A model generated the notes under the pieces. It did no database searches. It was not told where the DNA came from and worked only from the letters and a program-made list of their open reading frames with translations. A stretch of DNA of 64,000 bases from DASSLY01 sp035689185 (GTDB taxonomy: Bacteria > Actinomycetota > Actinomycetes > Actinomycetales > Dermatophilaceae), in contig DASSLY010000080.1 in NCBI GenBank assembly GCA_035689185.1, positions 13,920 through 77,919 of the forward strand, read 5' to 3'. A program made the translations under genes and the position numbers. This document shows, in pieces, positions 43,853-52,071 of the stretch (its first letter is position 1; each line of letters starts with the position of its first letter).

Positions 43853-44260
43853 TGCTCGAGCATCGGCCACGCCGTGCTCGCTGAGGCGGACCGCCCGCTG
43901 TTGGCAGCGCGCTCTGTTCGCGTCGTCGAAGGTGGTGTTGACCGCGTCGTAGTCGAGGGCGACCAGCTGACCGGGGTCCTACTGCGCGACGGTCGCACTG
44001 TGGCACTGGATGCCCTCTTCTTGCCGCCGCGCCTTGTCCCCAATGACTCGTTGCTCACCGGGCTCGGGTGCGTGAGGGACGACCTGAGTTGGGTGGTGGT
44101 GGGGGTCAACGGAACCACGAGCGTTCCTGGGGTGCGGGCTGCGGGCAAGGTGAGCAACCCGCGGGCCCAGGTCATCACCGCTGCTGGCGAGGGGTCGGCT
44201 GCGGCCATCTCCATCAACGCGGACCTCGTCGACGACGACGATCGTGAAGCCGTCCATTAG
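43853..44260 (+). pseudogene. Fragment of a FAD/NAD(P)-binding oxidoreductase
   Basis: The frame reads LTGVLLRDGRTVALDALFLPPRLVPNDSLL, then VPGVRAAGKVSNPRAQVITAAGEGSAAAISINADLV. This is the C-terminal third of thioredoxin-reductase-like NAD(P)/FAD oxidoreductases, including the last FAD-contact motif. In intact proteins the motif is WAAGNV; here it is RAAGKV. The N-terminal FAD and NAD(P) domains are missing, and unrelated sequence lies upstream to the tRNA, so it is a remnant inside the tRNA island. The left boundary is approximate. Confidence 0.8.
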
Positions 44261-44380
44261 GTCACCCAAGTCGCCGCTCCATGAGCGGGAGACCTGGTAG
44301 CCCTGCCGGCGTCGTTCTGTCATGGTGCGTCCGGCAGGGCGGCCGGGCGTTTGAGATGCGGCTGTTGTCGCCGACAGCCA

Positions 44381-45352
44381 TCAGTCCTTGGGAATGATGA
44401 CCACCTTGCCGCGAACCTTGCCGGCCTCGAGGAGCCGCATCGCATCCTTGGCCTGGGCCAGCGGGTAGCTTTCCGCGATGCTTGGCCTCAGCTGCCCGGT
44501 CTGGAGGTATTCGGTGAGGATGTGCAGGTCGCTGGCACGTTCCTTGGCCATGAGCAGGGCTAGGCGCTGACGGACGAACAGCGACAGCATCAGCCCGCGC
44601 AGTTGCCTGCCCATTCCGGTGATGTTGCCGGTGTTCTCGCTGCCGACGAAGACAACGGTGCCGCGGGGCTTGAGGGCGCGGCGCAGTCGCCGTACGGATG
44701 AGCCACCGCCGATGTCCAGGATGAGGTCGTAGTGGCGGGTGCCGTCGGCGAAGTCGTCGCGGTTGTAGTCCAGGATGTGGTCGGCGCCGAGGCTGCGTAC
44801 GAAGTCGGCCTTGGCGGCGCTGGCGACCCCGGTGACCTGGGCTCCAAGGATCTTGGCGAGCTGGACGGCGTAGCTGCCGACGCCTCCAGAAGCTCCGTTG
44901 ATGAGGACCTCCTGGCCGGCCCGGAGCTTGCCGACGTCCCGGAGTGCCTGCAGGGCGGTGCCGGCAGAGATGGGGACCACAGCGGCTTGGGAGAAGGTGA
45001 GGTTCGCAGGCTTGTGGGCGAGCTTGTTCTCGGGGCCGACGGCGTACTCGGCGAATGAGCCTGGGGCGACGCCGTAGACCTGGTCTCCGGCGGCGAATCG
45101 GGTGACGGCTGAGCCGACCTTCACGACTGTGCCGGCGACGTCCCGTCCGGAGATGGGGTTCTTTGGTCGCCGCAGCCCGGTCGCCATCCGCATCGCGTAG
45201 GGCTTGCCGGTCATGAGGTGTTCGGTACCGCGGTCGAGCCCGGCGGCGTGGACCTTGATGAGCACTTCCCGGTCGCCGGGCTCGGGGACGGCCACGTCGT
45301 CGACGCGCAGGACCTCGGAGCTGCCGTACCTGTCTTGGATGACTGCCTTCAT
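44381..45352 (-). CDS. NADPH:quinone-oxidoreductase-like MDR dehydrogenase
   Basis: A 323-residue zinc-free medium-chain dehydrogenase. It has AVPEPGDREVLIKVHAAGLDRG, ISGRDVAGTVVKVGSAVTRFAAGDQV, and the nucleotide-binding INGASGGVGSYAVQLAKILGA with a basic-residue-accommodating loop that suggests NADPH. The zinc-ligand cysteine cluster of alcohol dehydrogenases is absent. AGGAAG 7 nt before the ATG at 45352 favours it over ATGs farther upstream. It is the only apparently intact enzyme gene near the tRNA within the island. Substrate unknown. Confidence 0.85.
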   Translation of the reverse strand: MKAVIQDRYGSSEVLRVDDVAVPEPGDREVLIKVHAAGLDRGTEHLMTGKPYAMRMATGLRRPKNPISGRDVAGTVVKVGSAVTRFAAGDQVYGVAPGSFAEYAVGPENKLAHKPANLTFSQAAVVPISAGTALQALRDVGKLRAGQEVLINGASGGVGSYAVQLAKILGAQVTGVASAAKADFVRSLGADHILDYNRDDFADGTRHYDLILDIGGGSSVRRLRRALKPRGTVVFVGSENTGNITGMGRQLRGLMLSLFVRQRLALLMAKERASDLHILTEYLQTGQLRPSIAESYPLAQAKDAMRLLEAGKVRGKVVIIPKD

Positions 45353-45463
45353 GGTGACTTCCTGGTTGAGGAGGGAGGTCGGTGGGGTAGTGGTTTTCAT
45401 GGTGTTCCTGTCTTTCACTGGTGGGTAGGGGCTACGCGGGTGGTCGGGGTTGGGTGGGGTCAG

Positions 45464-45604
45464 TGCTCGGTCGGCGCCACGATGGCGCTGCCCGGTGAGT
45501 CGCCTGGTGACCTGGTGGATCGTGCCGACAGGTTGATGTACGCCAGCAAGCGAGACGGACGCAACCGTGTGGCCACCGACTCCGGGAGGGCAGGTCCGGC
45601 TTGA
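45464..45604 (+). pseudogene. C-terminal remnant of a GGDEF domain
   Basis: SVGATMALPGE, then LVDRADRLMYASKRDGRNRV, is the end of a diguanylate cyclase GGDEF domain (usually RADRALYxAKxxGRNRV). The GGDEF motif and everything before it are absent. The remnant abuts, in another frame, the CPBP remnant at about 45600. It is non-functional as a cyclase. Confidence 0.8.
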
Positions 45605-45914
45605 GGATTGGCCAAGTACACCGCTGGAGGAGGTCGCGTTCCGAGGAGCGCTGGATGCGCACGTGCATCACGACGGCGACTCACGTGGCAGGCAGTCCGC
45701 GGTCTTCGTCTCGGCGCTGTGGGGGCTGTGGCACCTGCCCGTCTCATCGTTGCACCTCCCCCTGCCGCTGGTGGTCGCCGAGCTCGTGGTCGTCCATGTC
45801 CTGCTCGGGGTGCCGCTGTCGTTCGCTTGGCGGAGCAGCCGGAACCTGGCCGGACCGGCGCTGGCGCACGCCGTCAACGACGCCGTCCGCAACGCCGTCA
45901 TGATCGGGCTGTAG
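45600..45914 (+). pseudogene. Remnant of a CPBP (CAAX-like) intramembrane protease
   Basis: The frame contains PLEEVAFRGAL (EExxxR motif 1), SALWGLWHLP (motif 2 His) and GPALAHAVNDAVRNAVM (motif 3 H-x3-N), with hydrophobic segments. These are the three catalytic motifs of CPBP glutamic proteases. The N-terminal membrane helices are missing; the frame opens in the GGDEF remnant. It could be a short protein, but a truncated gene is more likely. Confidence 0.75.
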
Positions 45915-45987
45915 GACCGCGCGCACTCGCTGTCGCGATGGCCGGGCCGGACGCGCGGTGTCCGCGGTCCCGGTCGACACCCGTGCG

Positions 45988-47406
45988 CTACTGAGCCAGC
46001 GGTTGGTTGCTCCGAACGGCTGCGACGACGTCGAGGATCGCCTGGGTGGTCTTGGCTGCGTCGGCCTCGTTCGCGACCAGCTCCGCGTGGGCGGCGCCTT
46101 TCACGGTGCGGTGCGAGGTGTTGGTCGACAACGCGGCCAGGCGGTCCTGCTTGGTGGACCAGTCGGGGGCGCTGCCGACGCCGGCCGTCAGCACCACGAG
46201 CGGCGTGTCGGCCAGGTCCGTGAGTGAGGCGGCCTCCCGGGCCGAGGCGCCCGCCTGGACGTACTCGTCGATCGTGCTGCGCACACCTTCTGTGGTTGCC
46301 ATGCTGGCTCGGACCTCGCCGCGCGAACGCGGCGGCAGGGTGCCGGCCTCGGTCGTCGCGTACAGGCGGGTCAGTCCCACGCGGGCACTGCCCGAGAGCA
46401 ACGCTGAGGCCCGGCCCAGCACGTCATATGAGTTCGCGGAGCCGGGCGAGGTCGGGGTCGCACCCGGGGCCGGTGCCGTTGAGTCGACGAGCACCATCCC
46501 GGCGACGTCGTCCGGGTAGCGGGCAGCGAATGTCAACGTGTACAGGCCACCAAAGGAATGCCCGGCCACCACGTACGGCCCTGGCACTTTCGCGCGCTGG
46601 AGCAGGGTATGCAGGTCGGCCGATATCTGCTCGGCGTCCTGAGCGGTGCCTGCCGGCTCGCTCCATCCTCGACCTGCCCGGTCGTACACGCAGACCCGGG
46701 TGGCGCGGGCCACGGCGGGTGCGACCCAGGCCCAGTTCGAGGACATCTCACCGGCGCCGGGTTGGACCACGACCGTGGGGCTGCCCGACCCGGTGCACTG
46801 CAGGTGCAGTCGGTGCCCGTCGACCGCGACCAGCTGCCCGGGCGCCGGGTACGCCCTGGCATCGGCAGCGGCGCCCAGGACCTGGTAGACGCCCCCGGCG
46901 GCGGCCAGAGCCAACACAGCCAGCACCGGGTACAGCAACAACCTCCCGCTGCGACTGTGCAGATCTCGACGCACGCGGACCACCATCCAGACCACCATCG
47001 CCAACAGCGCCGGCGGCCACACCCAGCTGAGCACGACTGTGGCCCAGGAGCCGAAGACCAGCAGGAGCAGGCCACCCACCCCCATGAACACCGACGGGAC
47101 GAGGGCCCACCGCTGCGGTTGATCGGTGAACCGCACCGACAACACCGCCAGCATCGCCCAGCCCAGCGCGAGCCCACACAGCAGCGCGCCGGTCATGCGG
47201 GGCTCTTGCGCCGGGACCACCGGGATGAACGCCAACAGCAGACCGGCGACGAGGCCGGCGACCAACGAGCCGGCAACAACCCGGCCGATGTGGCCTCGCG
47301 GGCCCCCGTCATCGGCCGGCAGGTCCGACCCGCTCTGCCCGTGCATCGGTGCGGGGGTCGTGGGGGTACCAGGTGCGGTCGGGACAGTAGCCACAGCGGA
47401 CTCCAT
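45988..47406 (-). CDS. Membrane-anchored alpha/beta hydrolase
   Basis: A 472-residue protein from the ATG at 47406 (a TTG at 47439 is an alternative). The first about 170 residues hold four to five hydrophobic helices (for example VVAGSLVAGLVAGLLLAFIPV; LLLYPVLAVLALAAAGGVYQVL). The rest is an alpha/beta hydrolase: oxyanion region VVQPGAGEMSSNWAWV, nucleophile elbow VVAGHSFGGLYTL, and a late histidine in VKGAAHAELV. The active domain probably faces outward. It lies within the tRNA island. Substrate unknown; annotation as an esterase or peptidase would be guesswork. Confidence 0.82.
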   Translation of the reverse strand: MESAVATVPTAPGTPTTPAPMHGQSGSDLPADDGGPRGHIGRVVAGSLVAGLVAGLLLAFIPVVPAQEPRMTGALLCGLALGWAMLAVLSVRFTDQPQRWALVPSVFMGVGGLLLLVFGSWATVVLSWVWPPALLAMVVWMVVRVRRDLHSRSGRLLLYPVLAVLALAAAGGVYQVLGAAADARAYPAPGQLVAVDGHRLHLQCTGSGSPTVVVQPGAGEMSSNWAWVAPAVARATRVCVYDRAGRGWSEPAGTAQDAEQISADLHTLLQRAKVPGPYVVAGHSFGGLYTLTFAARYPDDVAGMVLVDSTAPAPGATPTSPGSANSYDVLGRASALLSGSARVGLTRLYATTEAGTLPPRSRGEVRASMATTEGVRSTIDEYVQAGASAREAASLTDLADTPLVVLTAGVGSAPDWSTKQDRLAALSTNTSHRTVKGAAHAELVANEADAAKTTQAILDVVAAVRSNQPLAQ

Positions 47407-47925
47407 TCCAGGCACTGCGGGCGACGCGTGAGCGCGCAATCCGCGCCTGAGGCGCGCGCCGTCATCCTGACGTTAAGGCCCCAGTGAAGCGGGCCTGCCA
47501 GCGGCCGGAGCGCATCCGCGTGACCTGGCCGAACCGGCGACGGCCGGATTTTGCATCGTTCATGCAGCGGAGCGAACGGCAGATTTCGTCCCTTCGAGTC
47601 CTCATCGAGGAGAGTTGGAGCCGCAGGGTAGCGCCCTATCTATGCAGGTCAGAGGCCTGCCCAGTCCGATTGAGTCCACTTCAGTCCAACAGGACGGAAC
47701 GTTGGTTCGAGTCCAACCGGGGGAGCAAACCCGCAGGTCGGCGCCAGCGGGTAAACCTGGATCCGGATGGGTGACCTGCTCGGCGCCCCACCTGCTGGGC
47801 AAGGCGCCAGGGGTCGCCGCCCTCACCGGTCGGCGCACCGGAGAGCCCGTGGGTCAGGTGCTGGGCTCGGCAGCCTCGCACGACCCACGACGGACGACCC
47901 GTGGACTCCTTCGCCGGGAGGCCGA
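47407..47925. other. 519-bp gap with distal attachment repeat
   Basis: No gene is supportable. The gap contains the 27-bp tRNA-Asn 3'-end copy at 47701-47727. Sequence just left of it repeats a CAGTCC/GAGTCC pattern (AGTCCGATTGAGTCC, then CTTCAGTCCAAC), reminiscent of integrase arm or core sites. No integrase remnant was recognised. Confidence 0.55.
47701..47727 (+). repeat. Distal attachment-site copy (tRNA-Asn 3' end)
   Basis: A perfect 27-bp duplicate of 43565-43591, without the rest of a tRNA. It marks the far boundary of a 4.1-kb island, or the junction of two elements placed in tandem at the same site. Confidence 0.85.
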
Positions 47926-48279
47926 CTACCGCGGGTTCCCCGCACCTCGAAACACGCTGATGACCTGATCGTCGGCGACCGTGTGCAGGACCCCGTCGGG
48001 ACCGAACATGAGCACGTGTCCGGGCAGGTCGGGAAGGTCCAGGCAGACGTCACAGGCCCGCCTGCCCACCAGGAATCCCGTTCGCTGCCATGCGGTCCCG
48101 TCCAGGCACGGCTGGGGCGGCAGGTAGTCGCCCGGCCGGACCGACCGGCCGACGATCTGCTCCGCCGGCCCCGGTGGATGGGGCGCACGCGAGGGGTGGG
48201 TCGGGGACTTCGTCGGTCCGGGGACGGATGCCCCGGCCCGTCGGTGCACCTCAGCTGGGGTATTCGACAACGCGGTCAT
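47926..48279 (-). CDS. Hypothetical protein paired with DUF6573-like gene
   Basis: A 117-residue protein starting with an ATGA overlap on the upstream gene, so co-translated with it. The N-terminal half is Pro/Arg-rich. The C-terminal half (TGFLVGRRACDVCLDLPDLPGHVLMFGPDGVLHTV) has a C-x2-C pair and short strands. No family is recognised. Location next to the distal att repeat suggests mobile-element cargo. Confidence 0.5.
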   Translation of the reverse strand: MTALSNTPAEVHRRAGASVPGPTKSPTHPSRAPHPPGPAEQIVGRSVRPGDYLPPQPCLDGTAWQRTGFLVGRRACDVCLDLPDLPGHVLMFGPDGVLHTVADDQVISVFRGAGNPR

Positions 48280-48767
48280 GACAACGGTCCGTCCGCGAGC
48301 GGTGCCGGAGGAATGTCAGCCTCACCGTCGACCTCGTCCGGCAGCATCACCGTCAGCAGGGGCAGGTTGTTGTCGTCGAACCGGGCCACGACGATCAGGT
48401 CGGTGATCATCGGCCTCATGCCGCGCCCGGCCTGAGGCAGCCGCCAGATCTGGAACGGCATGACGTCACCGATCCGCTGCCCTGCCCTCGACGCGCGACG
48501 GGTCGCGCAGGAGACCATGCGGAGGACTTCGGTCCAGCGGCCAGACTCGCTCTGGCCGGTGACGTCGGCTCTGCCCGACCCTTCGGTCCACGCGATCGCG
48601 TCGGCATAGGCTGCGGCCGTCGCGAGCACCGGCCATCGAACGCCCGCTGCTCGGCGCAGCTCAGCCGGGCAGGCGACCAGGTTCGCCGGCCGGCGCTCGG
48701 CCATTCGCGCGCCTAGGCGGGAGCGTTCCAAGGGGTGGGAAGTCGCCAGCTCGGAGAAGGCGTTCAC
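48276..48767 (-). CDS. DUF6573-like protein
   Basis: A 163-residue protein with VRWPVLATAAAYADAIAWTEG, then WTEVLRMVSCATRRASRAG, DVMPFQIWRLPQAGRG and FDDNNLPLLTVMLPDEVDGE. This pattern (VALT..W.D.IAW..., PFQ..R.P..G.G..P, V.TIMLP) matches, as far as I remember, DUF6573 proteins carried on actinobacterial plasmids and integrative elements. AAAGG precedes the GTG start. It supports the view that DNA to the right of the 47.7-kb att copy is also from a mobile element. Function unknown. Confidence 0.6.
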   Translation of the reverse strand: MNAFSELATSHPLERSRLGARMAERRPANLVACPAELRRAAGVRWPVLATAAAYADAIAWTEGSGRADVTGQSESGRWTEVLRMVSCATRRASRAGQRIGDVMPFQIWRLPQAGRGMRPMITDLIVVARFDDNNLPLLTVMLPDEVDGEADIPPAPLADGPLS

Positions 48768-48919
48768 GCCTTTACCTCAGATCGATGCGCGTGAAAGGAC
48801 GTCGCACCGGGGGCTGGGGTACCGACCCATTCTCCCCACGGAGGGTCCGCAGGGCAAGGGTCCGCGCTCGGCGCCGCCGAGGCAGGAGCACGGAGCCCGC
48901 CTGCTGCGTCCGCCCGCGG

Positions 48920-49609
48920 TTACGAAGGATCCGCGAGAGAGCTGGAGGGCAGGGCGCCGGTCAGGCACACCTGATCGGCCAGGTCCCGCAGGCCGCGACC
49001 GGTGTGCTCGCTGCCGACTCGAAGCAGGTCGAAGGCATCCTCGGCGGTTATGCCCCGGCTGGCCATGAGAATCCCCATGGCAATGCCGATCCCGCGGTTG
49101 GTGTCCAACGCGCTGGTCAGCTGGCTGATCTGCTCCGCAAGGGCATGAGTGTCGATCTCCCCCACCAGGTTGGCGCGGCGTAGCTGAGCGAGCGTCAGCG
49201 CGCTGTCGAGCAGGCTGGACAGAAGGGCGATCTCGGCATGGCCCAGGCACACGCCGTCGCGACGACGGACCGTCGCCACGATGTCGAAGTTCGACTCGTC
49301 GGCCACGAGCTGGGTGACGTCGAGCTTGACGGCGAGCGCCCCTCGGCCCGGAAGCGCGCCGGTGCCGTGAACGTCACCACCCACCACCTGACCCGCGAGG
49401 CCGTCGCCGCCGTCGAAGATGCACACGTAACCGGCGTTGTTCAACTGGGTGACGAACTGACCAAGGGGTTGGACCAAGACCTCGCCCAGCGAGGGAGCCA
49501 CAGCGGGCAGTTGCACGAGTCGCCCCTCCCTGGATAGCAACCGGGCGATGCCGGGGTCTGGGGCACTGGGACAAACCTTAACATCGCAGCATCCGGTCCG
49601 AGGCGTCAT
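48920..49609 (-). CDS. ANTAR-domain regulator 1
   Basis: A protein of about 229 residues. The C-terminal ANTAR RNA-binding domain is clear: LTSALDTNRGIGIAMGILMASRGITAEDAFDLLRVGSEHTGRGLRDLADQVCLTG. The N-terminus is a weak GAF-like sensor. ANTAR proteins bind paired hexaloop hairpins in nascent RNA and prevent termination. Two more ANTAR genes lie directly upstream on the same strand. The start is uncertain: the ATG at 49609 is listed, with a good TAAGGT hexamer only downstream. Confidence 0.8.
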   Translation of the reverse strand: MTPRTGCCDVKVCPSAPDPGIARLLSREGRLVQLPAVAPSLGEVLVQPLGQFVTQLNNAGYVCIFDGGDGLAGQVVGGDVHGTGALPGRGALAVKLDVTQLVADESNFDIVATVRRRDGVCLGHAEIALLSSLLDSALTLAQLRRANLVGEIDTHALAEQISQLTSALDTNRGIGIAMGILMASRGITAEDAFDLLRVGSEHTGRGLRDLADQVCLTGALPSSSLADPS

Positions 49610-49691
49610 CCGCCAACCTGTCCGCACCGCCCACCGACAGGCCGGCGCCTGCATCATCGGCGTCGTCGTTGACCGTCGCCGGCGCTTCGCC

Positions 49692-50501
49692 CTAACTCGG
49701 CGGTTGAGCCGAGCGCGACCGTGCGCCGAGCAGCCCCGCGTGGCTGCTCGGGTCCGCGATCACCTCGGCCGCGACCTCGCTGACGCGAAGATGGTTGCTG
49801 CGCGCGTAGGCGCGGAGCCGGCCGAACGCTGCGTCGACCGGTATGCCGAGCAGGCCGGCGATCGCTCCCTTGGCTTGCTCGATGACGATCCTGTTGTTCA
49901 GGGCAGCCTGCAGCTGCTCGGTGAGGATTTCGCCGTGGCGGATGGTCCGCTCCTGCAGCAGCCCAATGGTCACGATGTCTGCCAGGGCCTGCACGACACG
50001 CACGTCGGCGGGGTCCAAGTGACCCGCCTGCCGACTGAACAGGTTGAGCGCACCAATGATGTTCCGGCGGTGGCGCAAGGGGAAGGCGTGAACAGACAGG
50101 AAGCCTGCCGCCACCGCGCGAGGGGCGAAACGGGGCCAACGGGGCGCGGCCCGGTCAAGGTCGGCGTTGACCACGGGCGCACCACTGCGGTAGCAGTCCT
50201 GGCAGGGGCCCTCGCTCGTCTGCACCTGGAACAGCTCGACCAGCTTGGCGGACTCCTCGGAGGCGGCCATGAACTGTAGCTGCCCGTGCGGGTCGGCGAG
50301 CAGGAGCCCGGCCGCCGCGGCCTGGCTCACGGCTGCGGTGCGTGCGGTCACCATCTCGAGGAACTCGATGAGGTCGAAGTGGTCAACGAGGGTGTCCGCG
50401 ACCTCGACGAACACTTTGGCCAGCTCTTCGGCGACTATCATCCTGCTCAGCTCCTCGTCCCCGGCCTGGAGAACGATGCCCCGTTCGTGGTCACGCGTCA
50501 T
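49692..50501 (-). CDS. GAF-ANTAR regulator 2
   Basis: A 269-residue protein. The GAF domain (about 25-185) has AAAAGLLLADPHGQLQFMAASEESAKLVELFQVQTSEGPCQDCYRSG and SVHAFPLRHRRNIIGALNLFS. The C-terminal ANTAR domain is ALNNRIVIEQAKGAIAGLLGIPVDAAFGRLRAYARSNHLRVSEVAAEVI. Cys residues in GPCQDC could bind a metal or heme. GGAGAGGG before the ATG at 50501 supports the start, which lies 11 bp inside regulator 3, so translation is coupled. Confidence 0.9.
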   Translation of the reverse strand: MTRDHERGIVLQAGDEELSRMIVAEELAKVFVEVADTLVDHFDLIEFLEMVTARTAAVSQAAAAGLLLADPHGQLQFMAASEESAKLVELFQVQTSEGPCQDCYRSGAPVVNADLDRAAPRWPRFAPRAVAAGFLSVHAFPLRHRRNIIGALNLFSRQAGHLDPADVRVVQALADIVTIGLLQERTIRHGEILTEQLQAALNNRIVIEQAKGAIAGLLGIPVDAAFGRLRAYARSNHLRVSEVAAEVIADPSSHAGLLGARSRSAQPPS

Positions 50502-51219
50502 CCCTCTCCAACCTGAGCCTACCCGCAAGCACATCGGCTGAGACCTCGCTGAGCGGACGGTTCTGGGCGAACGCGTGGGCGCGCAGCCTGACGATTGCCT
50601 CGGCGAGGTCGACGCCGAGATGGACCATCACCATCCCCTGTGCTTGATAGACCTCCGTGCGGTAGGCGAGCGCGTCGGCCAGATCGGCGTCGATCCCCCC
50701 CTCGGGGACCGCCGCCTGGCCGTCCAGGAGCGTGCCGACTGCCACTTCGCCAAATCCGAAGGCGTCGCTCAATGTCTGGACGGGCAGCGGCCCGCTCTCA
50801 GCCCGGTAGATGTCCATGACGCCGAGCCGAGCGCCACCGATCTGCAGCGGAATGGCGAACACGGCCCTCATCCCATGTTCGCTCAACGCTGTCGCATATG
50901 CCGGCCAGCGGCGCTGCCCGGCGCCAGGCAGGTCCGGCTCAAGAACGGGACGTCTCGACTCGTACGCGTCCAGGCACGGGCCCTCGCCCAGGGTGATTTG
51001 CAGCTCCAAGAGGCGGTTGCTGGTGGGGTCGGACGCTGCCACGACTCCGCCCGGCACGCCCGGTGACATCAGCACCACTCCGGCCCCGGCGGCGGGCAGG
51101 GACCGGACCACCGTGGTGCACAGCTGGATAAGCCTTCCCACCACTCCGGGAGCGCTCGCGGCGCCTCCCAGCTCGTCGATGAGCCGAACGATCCGGGCGT
51201 AGCGGCCGGAGTCATCCAT
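50491..51219 (-). CDS. GAF-ANTAR regulator 3
   Basis: A 242-residue protein with the same architecture: GAF core GAGVVLMSPGVPGGVVAASDPTSNRLLELQITLGEGPCLDAYES and FAIPLQIGGARLGVMDIYRAESGPL. The ANTAR domain is YRTEVYQAQGMVMVHLGVDLAEAIVRLRAHAFAQNRPLSEVSADVLAG. It shares GEGPCLDAYES with regulator 2's SEGPCQDCYRS, indicating paralogy. It is first of the three-gene operon. About 400 bp without a gene lie upstream and should hold the promoter. Confidence 0.9.
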   Translation of the reverse strand: MDDSGRYARIVRLIDELGGAASAPGVVGRLIQLCTTVVRSLPAAGAGVVLMSPGVPGGVVAASDPTSNRLLELQITLGEGPCLDAYESRRPVLEPDLPGAGQRRWPAYATALSEHGMRAVFAIPLQIGGARLGVMDIYRAESGPLPVQTLSDAFGFGEVAVGTLLDGQAAVPEGGIDADLADALAYRTEVYQAQGMVMVHLGVDLAEAIVRLRAHAFAQNRPLSEVSADVLAGRLRLERDDA

Positions 51220-51620
51220 GATGACCTTCTGGCTGTTCGCGACAGTGCAGCAACCCTACGCCCACCAATCCCACCGCATCCGGGACCACCAACAGCTCAC
51301 CGCCAGTGGCCGTTGCCAAGGCCGACCCTACGGGAGTGCCGTGCAGGTCGCGGGATCGCGTCGGTGCCCGCCAGGTGGTCGCCGCAACGGGCGCCCGCGG
51401 CCGGCGGAGGCGGCCATGTTGCAGGTCACGGTCGCTGCAGGGCGGTCGTCGATGACCGCAAGGGATCGCCCAGAAGCCCATGCGGTCGTGGGAGCCGCCG
51501 CAAGCGGCGGCGACACCTCGCACGCGGCCGCCGACGCTGGTCTCGGGTCGGCCCCGGGTCAGCGGGCCGAGGCTGACTCTGGCCAGGTGGCTAGCTTGGG
51601 CCAGCTGGGGCCAGCTGCCG
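51220..51620. other. 401-bp region without a supportable gene
   Basis: Reading frames on both strands lack start signals and family resemblance. It is upstream of the ANTAR operon and downstream of the 70-residue gene. I see no strong promoter or hairpin. Confidence 0.4.
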
Positions 51621-51833
51621 TTAGCCCAGGTAGTTGCTGGTGTCGTCCCCCGCTCCTGGGGCGGGGTGCGCAGCCGTCCGGCCGTTCAGCAACATCCAGG
51701 CGGCCTTGCGACGGGCGAGCCGGGCCGGTCCGGACTCGGCCTCCCTGTCGCGGTAGTCCGCCATCTTCTGGGGCGTGGCAAGCGTGCTGGGCGCGCGCGC
51801 AGCGCCACCCTCTGGCGCGGTGAGGCCGGTCAT
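51621..51833 (-). CDS. Small hypothetical protein, 70 residues
   Basis: The ATG at 51833 is preceded by AGGAG at 5 nt, a good ribosome binding site. The protein is polar, with a basic helix (MADYRDREAESGPARLARRKAAWMLLNG) and a terminal TSNYLG. No family recognised. A 7-7-7 inverted repeat lies 78-98 bp upstream (51911-51931). Moderate confidence that it is expressed. Confidence 0.5.
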   Translation of the reverse strand: MTGLTAPEGGAARAPSTLATPQKMADYRDREAESGPARLARRKAAWMLLNGRTAAHPAPGAGDDTSNYLG

Positions 51834-51910
51834 GTCGCTCCTGCCTACTTTCGACTAGCGCGGGCAGATTCCGGACTTTTCCCCAACTCCTGACCGTACC
51901 AGTTCCGACC

Positions 51911-51931
51911 TGACAAACATAGGCTTTGTCA
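51911..51931. promoter_or_regulatory. 21-bp inverted repeat, possible operator
   Basis: TGACAAA, 7 nt, TTTGTCA: a perfect dyad in an AT-richer patch than the surroundings. It lies between the rhamnosidase stop and the 70-residue gene, and is symmetric enough for a dimeric regulator. No -35/-10 pair with standard spacing overlaps it. Confidence 0.5.
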
Positions 51932-52071
51932 AGGAGCAAAGTTGCCGGCCGCGGGCGGGCAGGGGGGCGGACCAGGAGCAGGGCGGCCCTCTTTTCACGT
52001 CGGACAGCGCCACGGCATCGCGCGTGGCGGCGGCCCAGTCGTCAGCAGCCGCCGCCACGCAACGGGGTGGC

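Noticed and set aside
43648..43884. A small hydrophobic plus-strand gene just after the tRNA terminator
   Set aside because: No ribosome binding site or family resemblance; it overlaps the start of the oxidoreductase remnant and is probably random.
47701..47727. A second tRNA-Asn gene
   Set aside because: Only the T arm and 3' acceptor strand are present; the D arm, anticodon arm and 5' acceptor strand are absent. It is an att copy.
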